From: Psychrobacillus sp. NEAU-3TGS
Lineage (GTDB): Bacteria > Bacillota > Bacilli > Bacillales_A > Planococcaceae
DNA length: 64,000 nucleotides
NCBI RefSeq assembly: GCF_029955155.1
Contig: NZ_JAPNOZ010000006.1
Location: forward strand, 248,001 to 312,000
Reading direction: 5' to 3'
Below are positions 36,636-46,153 of this stretch, in pieces. Position numbers and translations under genes: made by a program. Below the pieces are notes generated by a model. The model made no database searches and was not told the origin of the DNA. It saw only the letters and a list, made by a program, of their open reading frames with translations. Numbering within the stretch: the first letter of the stretch is position 1; every line of letters starts with the position of its first letter.

Positions 36636-37155
36636 GGAATAATACGTCATAAGATAGAGCTATTAATTGTCTGTTGGGATTTCCGCTACAGGGTGGATGC
36701 TTTCCGCGGGACGGCTTCAATCTCCTCGTCGCTCACGCTCCTGCGGGGCTTTCAGCACGTTCTTTTCCCGCTGGAGTCGCCACTCTTTCGCTACAATCCA
36801 CTAGAACTTGTCGACTAGTAAGAGAGCGGATATAAAGTTTAGTTTGATTTGTATTTCTAAATGATAACTAGTTAGCAAAATGCCACCTACCATTAGTGCT
36901 TTAGATCAAATGATTGGAGGTTCTCTTCCTAGCTAATGGAAAGGTTATATTTTATGAAAATAATGATTGTTTCAAACATGCCGCTACATTGATTTTCGTG
37001 AAAGGATGGCGACTCCTGTCGGATGAGTGTGCAGATGAGACTGCACAACGTAAGCGAAGCGTCGGTGCTGGCTCATCGCTCACCCGGCGGAAAGCGTCCA
37101 TCCTGTAACGAAAAGCACAGCGGTCACTAGTCAACACACTACGTCGCACTTTTTC
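36636..37155. mobile_element. MITE-like composite repeat, copy 3
   Basis: Ends at 36636-36653 (GGAATAATACGTCATAAG) and 37138-37155 (reverse complement GAAAAAGTGCGACGTAGT) align with the terminal repeats of the copies at 18208 and 26312. The left GC-rich module (about 36668-36815, minus sense) is close to the module at 18470-18600. The right module (about 36995-37120) keeps both ends but has a different middle. Lies between hmoB and the M20 amidohydrolase gene; the remaining 170 bases to that gene hold its TATAAT promoter and ribosome site. Confidence 0.6.
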
Positions 37156-37326
37156 TAAAAAGTGTCTTCTCTTAGATTAATGAAAGCTCCTAATTCTGCA
37201 AAGCGAATCACAGCATTCACTACGCGAATTCTTTCATTTGGTAATAAAATGGAAAATATCAATCTACCCAACTAATAGTCTTCTTTTTTGTTATAATGAG
37301 AAAAAGATAAATGGAGGCTTAGATTA

Positions 37327-38496
37327 ATGACAAAAGAATTAACAGAAAAATTAGATAGTGCATTTGAAGAGATGGTCGAAATCCGTCGTTATTTACATAT
37401 GCATCCCGAAGTATCATTTAAAGAAACAAAAACGGCTCAATATATTCAAGATTTTTATACGAATTTAGGTATACCATTTGAAGCAAATGTTGGAGGAAAT
37501 GGTGTTGTCGCAAGAGTAAAAGGCGCTTTACCTGGTAAAACAGTTGCACTTCGAGCTGATTTCGATGCACTACCTATTCAAGATGAAAAAGATGTTCCTT
37601 ATAAATCTACCGTAGACGGTGTTATGCATGCATGTGGGCATGATGGTCATACCGCAACCCTCATGATACTTGCACGTACAATCAATGAATTAAAAGAAGA
37701 ATTAGCTGGAGAGTATGTATTTATTCATCAGCATGCAGAAGAATATGCACCAGGTGGAGCAAAACCTATGATTGAAGCGGGATGTCTAGAAGGTGTCGAC
37801 GCTATTTTTGGCACGCACCTATGGTCTTTATTCCCTCTTGGATCTATCGAATATAAAACTGGTCCAATTATGGCGGCAGCGGACCGTTTTGAAATTACGA
37901 TTCAAGGGCAAGGTGGACATGGAGCGAATCCTCATCAGTCAAAAGATGCAATTGTTGTTGCCTCCCAACTTGTCGTGAATTTGCAGCAATTAGTAGCTAG
38001 AAGAGTCGATCCTACACAATCTGCTGTTCTTTCTGTTGGTTCTTTTGTTGCAGAAAATGCTTTTAATATTATTGCAGACAATGTAAAACTAGCTGGCACA
38101 GTACGAACTTTTGATGCAGATGTAAGAGATTTAATGGAGCGTGAATTAGAACGTGTAATCGAAGGTACTTGCCTTGCTGCTGATTGTACATATACGTTCA
38201 AGTATACTCGTGGATATCCACCAGTTATTAATCATAAAGAAGAAACTGAGTTTTTAGCAGCAGTTGCAAAGGATATACCAGGTGTAGAACTAGTAAAAGA
38301 GTCAGAGCTTCTAATGATTGGCGAGGATTTTGGTTACTATATGGAAGAGATTCCTGGGACATTTTTCTTTACTGGTGCAATGCCAGAAGGACAAGCTTAT
38401 CCACACCATAGTCCAAAGTTTGACTTCGACGAACGTGCAATGCTCACTGCAGCTAAAACATTAGGAACAGCTGCTATCCAATATCAAACGAAATAA
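37327..38496 (+). CDS. M20 family amidohydrolase (AmhX/HipO-like)
   Basis: 389 residues. Metal ligands and catalytic acid sit in VALRADFDALP, HACGHDGHTA (H101, C103, H105) and HQHAEEYAPGGAK. A dimerisation domain with QGGHGANPHQSKD interrupts the peptidase fold. Family members deacylate N-acyl amino acids or cleave aminoacyl amides; B. subtilis has yhaA (amhX) in this place beside ecs. ATG with TGGAGG upstream and TATAAT about 30 bases before. Confidence 0.9.
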   Translation: MTKELTEKLDSAFEEMVEIRRYLHMHPEVSFKETKTAQYIQDFYTNLGIPFEANVGGNGVVARVKGALPGKTVALRADFDALPIQDEKDVPYKSTVDGVMHACGHDGHTATLMILARTINELKEELAGEYVFIHQHAEEYAPGGAKPMIEAGCLEGVDAIFGTHLWSLFPLGSIEYKTGPIMAAADRFEITIQGQGGHGANPHQSKDAIVVASQLVVNLQQLVARRVDPTQSAVLSVGSFVAENAFNIIADNVKLAGTVRTFDADVRDLMERELERVIEGTCLAADCTYTFKYTRGYPPVINHKEETEFLAAVAKDIPGVELVKESELLMIGEDFGYYMEEIPGTFFFTGAMPEGQAYPHHSPKFDFDERAMLTAAKTLGTAAIQYQTK

Positions 38497-38526
38497 CAAA
38501 AAGGCTGTCGTTCGACAGCCTTTTTG
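38497..38526. terminator. Bidirectional terminator between the M20 gene and ecsB
   Basis: AAAAAGGCTGTC / GACAGCCTTTTT with a GTTC loop, serving the two convergent genes. Confidence 0.9.
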
Positions 38527-39723
38527 TTATTTCTTACTCATTCGAATAGTAAGCTCTGAAACAATGTAGACAGCAAGTGGTATTAAGAACAATTGTAACG
38601 TGAACTCACCTTGCACTAATACTACGATAAGTACCAAAATTGCTTGTACGAATTGAATCATACGCATTAACTTATTGACTGCCCATTTCCTAGCATTCGA
38701 ATCTACCGGAAACAACTGATCCATTCGAAACTCATGTCCTGATAACAAAGCATGTCGTAGCTGTACAACTGTTGCAAATGCAAGCGCACTTGAGAAGATA
38801 ATCGCAACGATTGGAAACGGAATAAAAAACACACCAATAACCGATATAGCTGTAAGTCTTACCCACAAGTAGAAATAATCATTTGTGCGGATAAAGGTCC
38901 GCAATACTAAATATAGCTGACTATTTTTTTGCGCATATGGGACAAAACTATAAACAATATCCAGCCATTTTCTTCTTTTTGTCATGCCTCTTATATGAGG
39001 AACATCGGTAAAATAATTCGCAAATCTGTAAAAACGCATCATTCTGGATTGTTCCACTCCGATAAAATGATCGAACGGAAATGGTACTTCTTGCTTTTTC
39101 TTCTGCCAAACTAATGTATAAATCAGTTGAATCATAACAACCACGATTAAAAATAAATAGTTTCCACTCAATAAGAAATAGAGCGCCGCAAATAACAAAA
39201 GAAAACGTATGAAACGGTCAACCCAAACTTGTTTCCCATTTGAAGCAAACCGATAATTAAATTCTGTATGAATACTCCAATACTTCATCACAAGGATAAA
39301 GACGAACAAAGATAAAATTTCTTCTTTTGTAGCACCGGCAACTTTTGTAAGTAACGGTATAGTAACAATAAAAGTCGCAAGCGATAGAAAAATAGAAGAA
39401 AAGTAAGTCCATCTCAGTGCAAGCTTGAAATATTCCTTCAGTTTCGTTTCTAAAGGTAAAAAGTAAACACTATCTGCGTGCTTCATAAGTGTAGCCGGAG
39501 AACTTATCGCCAACAAAATACTTAAAATGAATGCTACAACTAAAAAAGCGGGAAAATCTTTCGGAGCTGTATTAAGCCACTCACTGTACGTATATCCACC
39601 TGCACCTAGGACGAAAACAATTACAATCGCTATATGCCCAGTGAAAATATACTTTAAGTATTTTTGTAATTCATTTATATAATAGACAAAACGTTTACCC
39701 CATATTTCACGCAAATTGTTCAT
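38527..39723 (-). CDS. ecsB: ABC transporter permease EcsB
   Basis: 398 residues with about eight membrane helices in three clusters and a central cytosolic stretch, as in B. subtilis EcsB (about 408). Partner of EcsA; the pair affects secretion, sporulation and regulated proteolysis (RasP) in B. subtilis. The 5' end overlaps ecsA by 17 bases. EcsC is not present next to it, a difference from B. subtilis. Confidence 0.88.
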   Translation of the reverse strand: MNNLREIWGKRFVYYINELQKYLKYIFTGHIAIVIVFVLGAGGYTYSEWLNTAPKDFPAFLVVAFILSILLAISSPATLMKHADSVYFLPLETKLKEYFKLALRWTYFSSIFLSLATFIVTIPLLTKVAGATKEEILSLFVFILVMKYWSIHTEFNYRFASNGKQVWVDRFIRFLLLFAALYFLLSGNYLFLIVVVMIQLIYTLVWQKKKQEVPFPFDHFIGVEQSRMMRFYRFANYFTDVPHIRGMTKRRKWLDIVYSFVPYAQKNSQLYLVLRTFIRTNDYFYLWVRLTAISVIGVFFIPFPIVAIIFSSALAFATVVQLRHALLSGHEFRMDQLFPVDSNARKWAVNKLMRMIQFVQAILVLIVVLVQGEFTLQLFLIPLAVYIVSELTIRMSKK

Positions 39724-40456
39724 CTTGTTGTTCCTTCGTCATTTCGATATATAGATCGTCTAATGTCGCATATGGTTTGTTAAAAGCAACTCGTAAATCA
39801 TCCATTGTTCCTTGTGCACGTATTTTCCCATTATGCAAAAGAAGAATGCGATCGCAATATTTCTCTGCTGTCGATAAAATATGTGTCGACATAAGAACTG
39901 AGGCCCCTTCGTCTTTTCGTGCCTTCATTTGATCAAGCAGCGATTGAATACCTAATGGATCTAAACCTACAAAAGGTTCATCAATGATATATAAATCGGG
40001 ATTCACTAAAAAAGCACACATGATCATTACTTTTTGACGCATTCCTTTTGAAAAGTGCGCTGGAAACCAATTCAATCGTTTTTCCATTCGAAACTCTTTC
40101 AATAGAGACTCTTTTCTTGCTTCGAATATGGTTTGTTCTAAATTATAGGCCATTGCAGTTAGCTCTAAATGTTCTTTTAATGTTAACTCATCGTACAATA
40201 CTGGCGTTTCCGGTATATACGAAAAAGAAGTTCGATACGTTGCTGGATCCTCTTTTAGCGATTTTCCGTTAAGTAGAATTTCTCCCTTTGCAGCGTTCAT
40301 CGTTCCTATTATGTGTTTAATCGTAGTACTCTTCCCTGCTCCATTTAATCCTATTAACCCAACTAGCTCTCCTTTTCCAATAGAAAAAGTTAGATCATGT
40401 AGCACTGGCTTCCTTGTATAGCCACCTGTTACGTTAGTTAGTTCTAATACTGTCAT
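39707..40456 (-). CDS. ecsA: ABC transporter ATP-binding protein EcsA
   Basis: 249 residues from the ATG at 40456 (GAGGTG six bases upstream, preferred to a GTG at 40465). Walker A GLNGAGKST, signature FSKGMRQK (variant of LSGGQ, usual for EcsA), Walker B LYIIDEPFVGLD, switch H in STH. Divergent from hit, as in B. subtilis. Confidence 0.92.
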   Translation of the reverse strand: MTVLELTNVTGGYTRKPVLHDLTFSIGKGELVGLIGLNGAGKSTTIKHIIGTMNAAKGEILLNGKSLKEDPATYRTSFSYIPETPVLYDELTLKEHLELTAMAYNLEQTIFEARKESLLKEFRMEKRLNWFPAHFSKGMRQKVMIMCAFLVNPDLYIIDEPFVGLDPLGIQSLLDQMKARKDEGASVLMSTHILSTAEKYCDRILLLHNGKIRAQGTMDDLRVAFNKPYATLDDLYIEMTKEQQDEQFA

Positions 40457-40568
40457 TTCTTGCACCTCATCTCTTCTAAATAGTTTATCAAAACCTGTAC
40501 GAAAAATCTTCTTTAAGTTGTCCTATTATATGCTAAACTATTGGTAACAATGAATAGGAGGTTTTTCC

Positions 40569-40994
40569 ATGAGTGAATGTATTTTTTGCAAAATAATTGA
40601 CGGTTCTATTCCAAGTGCGAAAATTTATGAGGATGAGCATGTTTATGCCTTTATGGATATTCAACCACTTACAAAAGGACATACGCTCGTTATTCCAAAA
40701 AGTCATAAAGAATATGTATATGATTTATCCGAAGACGAAGCGAGTAATCTATTTAAAGTAGTTCCAAAGATTGCTTCTGTTTTAAAAGAAACATTTGGAC
40801 CTGTTGGCATGAATTTGCTCAATAATAATGGGGCACCTGCTGGACAAAGTGTTTTCCATTTTCACTTACACTTTATACCACGTTATGACCAAACGGATGG
40901 TTTCCGAGCTACATGGCATACAAAAGAAAAAACCTTCACATCAGAAGTAATTCAAGATTTAGCAAAAGAATTAGCTGAAAAACTGGCAAACTAG
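40569..40994 (+). CDS. hit: HIT family hydrolase (Hit)
   Basis: 141 residues with the histidine triad H97-H99-H101 in VFHFHLHFIP and an N-terminal CIFCKI zinc-type pair. Hydrolyses purine nucleotide phosphoramidates or dinucleoside polyphosphates. Start ATG with TAGGAGG. Syntenic with B. subtilis hit between ecsA and trpP. Confidence 0.93.
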   Translation: MSECIFCKIIDGSIPSAKIYEDEHVYAFMDIQPLTKGHTLVIPKSHKEYVYDLSEDEASNLFKVVPKIASVLKETFGPVGMNLLNNNGAPAGQSVFHFHLHFIPRYDQTDGFRATWHTKEKTFTSEVIQDLAKELAEKLAN

Positions 40995-41054
40995 TTATTG
41001 CAATTACAGGAAAAAAGACTTACAATCAGGAGTAAGATTCTTGCTAACGATCAA

Positions 41055-41112
41055 GAGGATACGTTAGAGGAATTTTAACAAATCGAGCTTAGAAAAGCTG
41101 AGGAGAGATGAG
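41055..41112 (+). promoter_or_regulatory. TRAP-like (G/T)AG repeat leader of trpP
   Basis: Triplets GAG or TAG begin at 41055, 41065, 41085, 41090, 41100, 41105 and 41110. The last six-position stretch keeps a 5-base step with one position (41095) degenerate. They cover the ribosome site AGGAGAG before the TTG start. TRAP binds such repeats in B. subtilis trpP and blocks translation when tryptophan is plentiful. Confidence 0.55.
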
Positions 41113-41114
41113 AA

Positions 41115-41639
41115 TTGAATACGAAAAATTTAGTATTAATGTCCCTATTAATAGGGGTCGGTGCTGTGCTTTATATTATTATCCCTGGATTTAATGGCGG
41201 GATGAAACCAGACTTCATGTTAACGATGATGTTTATAGGCATCCTATTGTTTCCTGAAGTAAAAAGTGTATTTCTACTTGGTGTTTCAACAGGTGTAATC
41301 TCTGGATTATTTTCTACATTCCCAGGTGGATTTGTGCCAAATATTATTGATAAATCGGTAACAGCGTTTGTCTTCTTTGGATTAGTACTATTACTTACTA
41401 AATTTGCTAACAAATTACCTGTAGCTGTAGTTCTTACATGTGTAGGAACACTTGTATCAGGTACGGTATTTTTATCATCTGCGATTTTTGTTTTTGGAGC
41501 AGGTGCTGCATTTGGTGAATTATTTGTTTTAGTTGTTCTTCCAGCAATCGCGATTAATGCAGTAGCATTTTTTATTATCTATCCGATTATCGGCAAACTG
41601 GTTAAACGCTCTAAATTTGAAACAGCACTTACAGCTTAA
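41115..41639 (+). CDS. trpP: Tryptophan transporter TrpP (YhaG)
   Basis: 174 residues, five to six membrane helices, with FNGGMKPDFMLTMMFIGI and FSTFPGGFVPNIIDK as in the TrpP/YhaG family. Its position between hit and yhaH is the B. subtilis order. The TTG start has AGGAGAG upstream. The G/TAG-rich leader suggests translational control by TRAP. Confidence 0.9.
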   Translation: MNTKNLVLMSLLIGVGAVLYIIIPGFNGGMKPDFMLTMMFIGILLFPEVKSVFLLGVSTGVISGLFSTFPGGFVPNIIDKSVTAFVFFGLVLLLTKFANKLPVAVVLTCVGTLVSGTVFLSSAIFVFGAGAAFGELFVLVVLPAIAINAVAFFIIYPIIGKLVKRSKFETALTA

Positions 41640-41647
41640 AATTACTC

Positions 41648-41677
41648 GCTTTCCTTTTCTTGAGGAAAGCTTTTTTT
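41648..41677 (+). terminator. Terminator of trpP
   Basis: GCTTTCC / GGAAAGC hairpin followed by TTTTTTTG. Confidence 0.8.
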
Positions 41678-41744
41678 GTTTTGATTAATATGTTTTAATT
41701 AGGTTATGAAAAGGAATAATATAATACATAAGGGGTGAATATAA

Positions 41745-42119
41745 ATGAAAATAGTGCCATTATTTTTAGGGATTGCAACGGGCGTATTAGCTGGGGCTAC
41801 TACTGTATTGTTATCCACTCCAAAGTCGGGTAGTGAAGTACGTATTTCCTTAAAATCGACTTCAACTGATTTTCGGGACAAATTGTCTGATATAAAACTT
41901 CAATTGCAAGATGTAAAAAATTCTATTCGCACTCTAACAAAAGAGTCGAAAGAAGTTATCCCAGAGGCAATTGAAGAGATTAAGGCAGATGTGGAGCAAT
42001 GGAAAAATGAAACTGCCCCACTACAAACAAAACTTCAAGAAGAAATTTCCGCTATTCAATCAGCGATCGAAGAAATGGAAAAAGCATTACCAAAGAAAAA
42101 AGAGGTTGCTATAAACTAA
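41745..42119 (+). CDS. yhaH: YtxH domain protein YhaH
   Basis: 124 residues. An N-terminal hydrophobic segment LFLGIATGVLAGATTVLLSTP with the typical YtxH end PKSGSEVR is followed by a long charged helix likely to form a coiled coil (about residues 45-118). Membrane-associated, role unknown. Between trpP and scoC as in B. subtilis. Confidence 0.85.
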   Translation: MKIVPLFLGIATGVLAGATTVLLSTPKSGSEVRISLKSTSTDFRDKLSDIKLQLQDVKNSIRTLTKESKEVIPEAIEEIKADVEQWKNETAPLQTKLQEEISAIQSAIEEMEKALPKKKEVAIN

Positions 42120-42139
42120 GCTCATTTTCCAATATAATA

Positions 42140-42180
42140 GGACCCTTGTTGTTTAATCTTAAAACAACAAGGGTCCTATT
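42140..42180 (+). terminator. Terminator of yhaH
   Basis: Perfect long stem GGACCCTTGTTGTTT / AAACAACAAGGGTCC with ATTTTTA after it. Confidence 0.9.
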
Positions 42181-42380
42181 TTTATGGCCATGGAAGTTGA
42201 AAAGCCGAATAGTTAAATAACCCATTGTTCCTATATATTATGTGTCCTACTTTATAGGTGCCTTAATATTTTTCTATTTTTTATAATATGAACTATCATT
42301 TTTTTCGATAATATGTATTCAGTTACATACTTTCTTGCTATAATGTTTGAAAGATTATAATAGAGAAAGAAGGTATACAT

Positions 42381-42914
42381 ATGAATGAACAGTTTTATAC
42401 GATGAAAGAAGCCATGATCTATAGTCAGCGTATTGCACAACTATCAAAAGCATTATGGAAAGCTGTAGAAAAAGATTGGCAAGCATGGATAAAACCTTAT
42501 GACTTGAATATTAATGAACATCATATATTATGGATTTCTTATCATTTAGAGGGCGCTACCGTATCGGAAGTAGCAAAATTTGGAGTAATGCATGTTTCAA
42601 CTGCTTTTAATTTTTCTAAAAAGTTAGAAGAACGCGGCTTACTTGCTTTTTCTAAAAGAGAATCCGACAAACGGAACACATACGTAGAGATTACTCCCAA
42701 GGGAAAAACATTACTCGACGAAATGTATGAAAACTATCATGAGACCCCCCATTCCGTTATAGAAGGATCCCGCTCCATGAAACAATTGTATGGAAAGTTT
42801 CCAGAATTTTTAGATGTAATGACAGTGATAAGAAATATTTATGGTGAAGATTTCATGGAAATATTTGAACGCTCTATAAAAAATATCGACGAATCCTTCA
42901 CACAAAAGGAATAA
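42381..42914 (+). CDS. scoC: MarR-family transition-state regulator ScoC (Hpr)
   Basis: 177 residues. Opens with the Hpr-specific helix [20 protein letters not shown], then a MarR winged helix ([39 protein letters not shown]). Represses protease, sporulation and peptide-uptake genes at the transition state in B. subtilis. AAGAAGGT site six bases before ATG; TATAAT about 30 bases further up. Confidence 0.92.
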   Translation: MNEQFYTMKEAMIYSQRIAQLSKALWKAVEKDWQAWIKPYDLNINEHHILWISYHLEGATVSEVAKFGVMHVSTAFNFSKKLEERGLLAFSKRESDKRNTYVEITPKGKTLLDEMYENYHETPHSVIEGSRSMKQLYGKFPEFLDVMTVIRNIYGEDFMEIFERSIKNIDESFTQKE

Positions 42915-43029
42915 TTTTTGCTAGTGTAAGCGCTCTATAATTTTTAATAATTTATGTATTGCATTTTAAAAGTAAAAGTCGTATTGTATGTATCTGAAGT
43001 TATTCTCTTCTTTAGGAGTTGCATACAAT

Positions 43030-43575
43030 TTGCACTGTTGGAAAACAATTAATGTAAAAAAGCAATATGGCTTAGAAAGGTTATTTCTCTTATCCTCTCT
43101 ATTAGTTATAATCGTTTTTTCTTTCGCATACGTTTTGTTAGGAATTATAAATGATACACATAAATCAGATGATTATTTTTTATTATTTACACTAGGATTT
43201 TTAAGTATTTACCCGCTTCATAAGTTATTACACTACCTCCCACTTTATAAGTTCCGTGAGAACTTGAAGATAGTAAATAAAAAACAATTTGGATTTTTAC
43301 CTACTGTTTCGATTAGAGTAGTGGAACCAATTATAAAAAAAAGATTTATCTATTCTTTATTAGCGCCTTTTATCTTTATCAATCTTGTTTTAATAATAGG
43401 AGCTTTACTTGTACCTGTTTTTTCCCATTACTTTACTATGCTATTAGCGTACCATTGTGGTATATGTTTAATCGATTTAATATATGTAAAGCATTTAAGC
43501 AAGTCTCCAAAAAGTGCATATATTGAAGAAACGGAAGCAGGTTTTGAAATTTTGATCGCTCCAACACATACTTAG
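43030..43575 (+). CDS. DUF3267 family membrane protein
   Basis: About 181 residues. I place the start at the TTG 43030 (AGGAG eleven bases upstream), giving MHCWKTINVKKQYGLERL; an ATG at 42988 has no ribosome site. Four membrane helices. The family usually carries a zinc-peptidase-like HExxH; here the segment reads PLHKLLHYLP, keeping both histidines but with lysine instead of glutamate. A second conserved block is HCGICLIDLIYVKHL. Function unknown. Confidence 0.75.
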   Translation: MHCWKTINVKKQYGLERLFLLSSLLVIIVFSFAYVLLGIINDTHKSDDYFLLFTLGFLSIYPLHKLLHYLPLYKFRENLKIVNKKQFGFLPTVSIRVVEPIIKKRFIYSLLAPFIFINLVLIIGALLVPVFSHYFTMLLAYHCGICLIDLIYVKHLSKSPKSAYIEETEAGFEILIAPTHT

Positions 43576-43644
43576 CAAAATGTAACACTTGTAAAATTCG
43601 TTCCTTCTTTGATATGCTTACTAGTATATGAAGGGAGTCTAGAC

Positions 43645-43830
43645 ATGATTATATTTACGTTAGTTCTATTCTCAGCATTTTATTTGCTACAAATAAACCG
43701 AATGACATACGCTTTAGTTATGTCAAAAGAAATTCCAGAAGAAAAACACCCGAAGATTTTTCGTACCATTAATATACTGATCACGATTCTTCTTGTTTCC
43801 TTCTACGTAGAACTATTTTACACAGTTTAA
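43645..43830 (+). CDS. Small two-helix membrane protein
   Basis: 61 residues from the ATG at 43645 (GAAGGGAG upstream). Two hydrophobic helices (about 1-18 and 42-60) are separated by a charged loop with KEIPEEKHPK. No family recognised with certainty. A good terminator follows. Confidence 0.7.
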   Translation: MIIFTLVLFSAFYLLQINRMTYALVMSKEIPEEKHPKIFRTINILITILLVSFYVELFYTV

Positions 43831-43842
43831 GAGAAAAAAATG

Positions 43843-43880
43843 GACCCAAATCATCTGAATGATTTAGGGTCATTTCTTTT
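43843..43880 (+). terminator. Terminator
   Basis: GACCCAAATCAT / ATGATTTAGGGTC stem with TTTCTTTTTC tail. Confidence 0.8.
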
Positions 43881-43952
43881 TCTGATTTGCATAATCCTAA
43901 AAATGAATAGGGAACTAAGACCGATTTTACACGATCTTAGTTCACGTCTTCA

Positions 43953-44057
43953 TTAGTAAAGAAACGCTGCCCCTACAATGATCAATAGAATGAATAGAAC
44001 AACAATCAAAGCAAAGCCAGAACCAGAACCATAACCACCGTTATATTGTCCGCCCAT
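43953..44057 (-). CDS. YjcZ family small (sporulation) protein
   Basis: A 34-residue gene below the usual length cut-off. It starts at the ATG 44055-44057 behind AAAGGAGGTG, begins MGGQYNGGYGSGSG and then has one hydrophobic helix FALIVVLFILLIIVGAAFLY before the stop. The Gly/Tyr-rich head plus single helix is the YjcZ/YhaL-like tiny-protein pattern seen in spore-formers, often several per genome. A weak hairpin (43912-43943) follows it. Confidence 0.85.
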   Translation of the reverse strand: MGGQYNGGYGSGSGFALIVVLFILLIIVGAAFLY

Positions 44058-44194
44058 TTAAAACACCTCCTTTTCCATGTATCCTATGCGATATTTTGAA
44101 CAATCGGTAGGCAAATGAACGGGAACCATTTTTGTTTTTATTTCGTTTATGTTATAGTAACAACTGCAGCAACAAGAAGTTAGGAGAGAATTCT

Positions 44195-45160
44195 ATGAAA
44201 AAAACAGTATTAACATTCACACTTGCAGCATCCGTTTTTGCATTAGGTGCTTGTAGTAATGATTCCGCAGCTGACAACGAAGTAATTGCTACTTCTAAAG
44301 TTGGAGATATCACTCAGAATGACTTATATGAAGAGATGAAAGCATCTATAGGGGATCAAGCATTTCAGCTTCTGATGATTGAAAAAGTACTTTCATCGAA
44401 GTATAAGGTGACAGAAGATGAAGTAAATGCACAACTAGAAGCAGATAAAAAGCAATATGGCGATAGCTTCGAAGCCATGATCGCACAACAAGGATATACA
44501 GAATCTTCGTACAAAAAATACCTAGAACTTAACTTGATGCAAGAGAAAGCATTAATTGAGGACGTGGATGTAACTGAAGAAGAAGTTAAAGCGGAATACG
44601 AAAATATCAAAAATGAAATCCAAGCTCGTCATATAGTAGTAGAAGACGAAGAGACTGCCAAAAAGGCGAAAGCTGAAATTGAATCTGGAAAAGATTTTGC
44701 AGAAGTTGCAAAAGAATATTCTATTGAACAAGCAGCACAAACAACTGGTGGAGATTTAGGTTGGTTTAACAAAGCAACTAATATGGATGAGAAATTTTTA
44801 GAAGGTGCTTTTGCATTGGAGAAAAACGTGCTAAGCGAGCCAATACAATCTAGCTTTGGCTATCACATCATTGAAGTAACGGACAAGCGTGAAATTAAAG
44901 AATCATACGAAGATAAAAAAGCAGAGCTTGAAAAACAATTAAAGCTTGAAAAAGCAGATACTTCAAAGCTATTAACAAAAGTAGCGAAAATGATGAAAGA
45001 TGCAGATATCAAAATCAAAGATGAAGATTTAAAAACAGCATTGGATGAGTTTTTAAATGCTGCTGATACACCAGCACCAACTGAAACAGATGCAGAAGCA
45101 GGTACAGATACAGATAAAACAACTGAAGATGCAGATACTTCAACAGAAGAAAGTAAATAA
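44195..45160 (+). CDS. prsA: Peptidyl-prolyl isomerase foldase lipoprotein PrsA
   Basis: 321 residues from the ATG at 44195 (TAGGAGAG upstream). Lipobox LGAC with C20; N-terminal chaperone domain; parvulin PPIase domain opening ARHIVVEDEETAKKA and containing GGDLGWF and FGYHIIEV. The C-terminal tail (about 30 residues) is rich in D, E and T and likely disordered. Helps secreted proteins fold outside the membrane. Lies next to scoC as in B. subtilis. Confidence 0.95.
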   Translation: MKKTVLTFTLAASVFALGACSNDSAADNEVIATSKVGDITQNDLYEEMKASIGDQAFQLLMIEKVLSSKYKVTEDEVNAQLEADKKQYGDSFEAMIAQQGYTESSYKKYLELNLMQEKALIEDVDVTEEEVKAEYENIKNEIQARHIVVEDEETAKKAKAEIESGKDFAEVAKEYSIEQAAQTTGGDLGWFNKATNMDEKFLEGAFALEKNVLSEPIQSSFGYHIIEVTDKREIKESYEDKKAELEKQLKLEKADTSKLLTKVAKMMKDADIKIKDEDLKTALDEFLNAADTPAPTETDAEAGTDTDKTTEDADTSTEESK

Positions 45161-45171
45161 TTTTTCATACA

Positions 45172-45206
45172 AAAAGCGTAAGGGCATGGGCCTTTACGCT
45201 TTTTTG
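45172..45206. terminator. Terminator of prsA (and of yhaM)
   Basis: AAAGCGTAAGGGC / GGCCTTTACGCTTTT with a T-run, between convergent genes. Confidence 0.85.
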
Positions 45207-45214
45207 TTTTTCAG

Positions 45215-46153
45215 TTATTCAAATGTAGGTTTATAAAACGAACGGTTTTCTAATGGGAATAAACGTTCAGTAAATTCTCCAGGATTTGTTTTGTCTAAAG
45301 CACGATTCAGCATATTCATTTTTGCATCGATATTATCAATATAATGCAAGATCTCTGCTTCACGAACCATTGGCCGCTTTGGACTTCCCCATTCTTCTTT
45401 ACCATGGTGAGAAAGCACCATATGCTGAAGAAGCATTACTTCTTCACCTTCTATTTGAAGCTCATCTGCCGCTTTTGAAATTTCATTGACCATTATCGTA
45501 ATATGACCAAGTAAATTTCCTTCAGTTGTATAGGTGGTTGCAACCGGTCCAGATAGCTCGATTACTTTTCCGATATCATGTAGGATAATGCCTGCATATA
45601 AAAGGTCTTTGTTAAGCGTCGGATACAATTCGCATAATGCTTTCGCAAGTTTTAACATGGAAACAACGTGGTCGATTAAACCTGATGCATAATCATGGTG
45701 ATTTTTCGTCGCCGCTGGGTATGTCATGAAAGCAGGCTGATGTTTTTTTAGTAAGTGACGAGTTACACGCTGAATCAATGGATTCTTCATTTCAAAGAAA
45801 AATTGCATTACTTCTTCCATTAGTTCTTCTTTCGACTTTTCAGCTGAGGGCACGAGGTCATTAATCGTCACTTGTTCGTCTGATTTTGCTGGACGGATAC
45901 TTTTTACTCGAAGTTGGAACTTTCCTCGATAATCTTGAATTTCTCCTCCAACACGTACAATTTGACTAGCAGCATATAGTTTTTCGTGCTCTTCGTTTGT
46001 ATCCCATAGTTTCGCTTCAATATCGCCGCTTTTATCTTGTAAAATAAGTGACATAAACGGCTTTCCGACAGTTGTTATCCCTTTTGTTGATTGTTTTATT
46101 AGTAAGAAATGATCTACTGGATCCCCTACTCGTAGTTGTGTAATACCTTTCAT
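45215..46153 (-). CDS. yhaM: 3'-5' exoribonuclease YhaM
   Basis: 312 residues: N-terminal OB-fold (about 1-90), then an HD domain with H162 region [12 protein letters not shown] and the HD pair H192-D193 in LHDIGK. Family members degrade short RNAs and DNA 3' to 5'. The ATG overlaps the yhaN stop, so it is the last gene of yhaO-yhaN-yhaM. All three are nucleic-acid processing enzymes. Confidence 0.93.
   Translation of the reverse strand: MKGITQLRVGDPVDHFLLIKQSTKGITTVGKPFMSLILQDKSGDIEAKLWDTNEEHEKLYAASQIVRVGGEIQDYRGKFQLRVKSIRPAKSDEQVTINDLVPSAEKSKEELMEEVMQFFFEMKNPLIQRVTRHLLKKHQPAFMTYPAATKNHHDYASGLIDHVVSMLKLAKALCELYPTLNKDLLYAGIILHDIGKVIELSGPVATTYTTEGNLLGHITIMVNEISKAADELQIEGEEVMLLQHMVLSHHGKEEWGSPKRPMVREAEILHYIDNIDAKMNMLNRALDKTNPGEFTERLFPLENRSFYKPTFE

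Noticed and set aside
36952..37149. Open frames in the 36.6-37.2 kb repeat
   Set aside because: Same reason: inside the third repeat copy, no start signals.
18208..37155. Insertion sequences with transposase genes
   Set aside because: No transposase-like frame occurs in or near the three repeat copies; they can only be non-autonomous.
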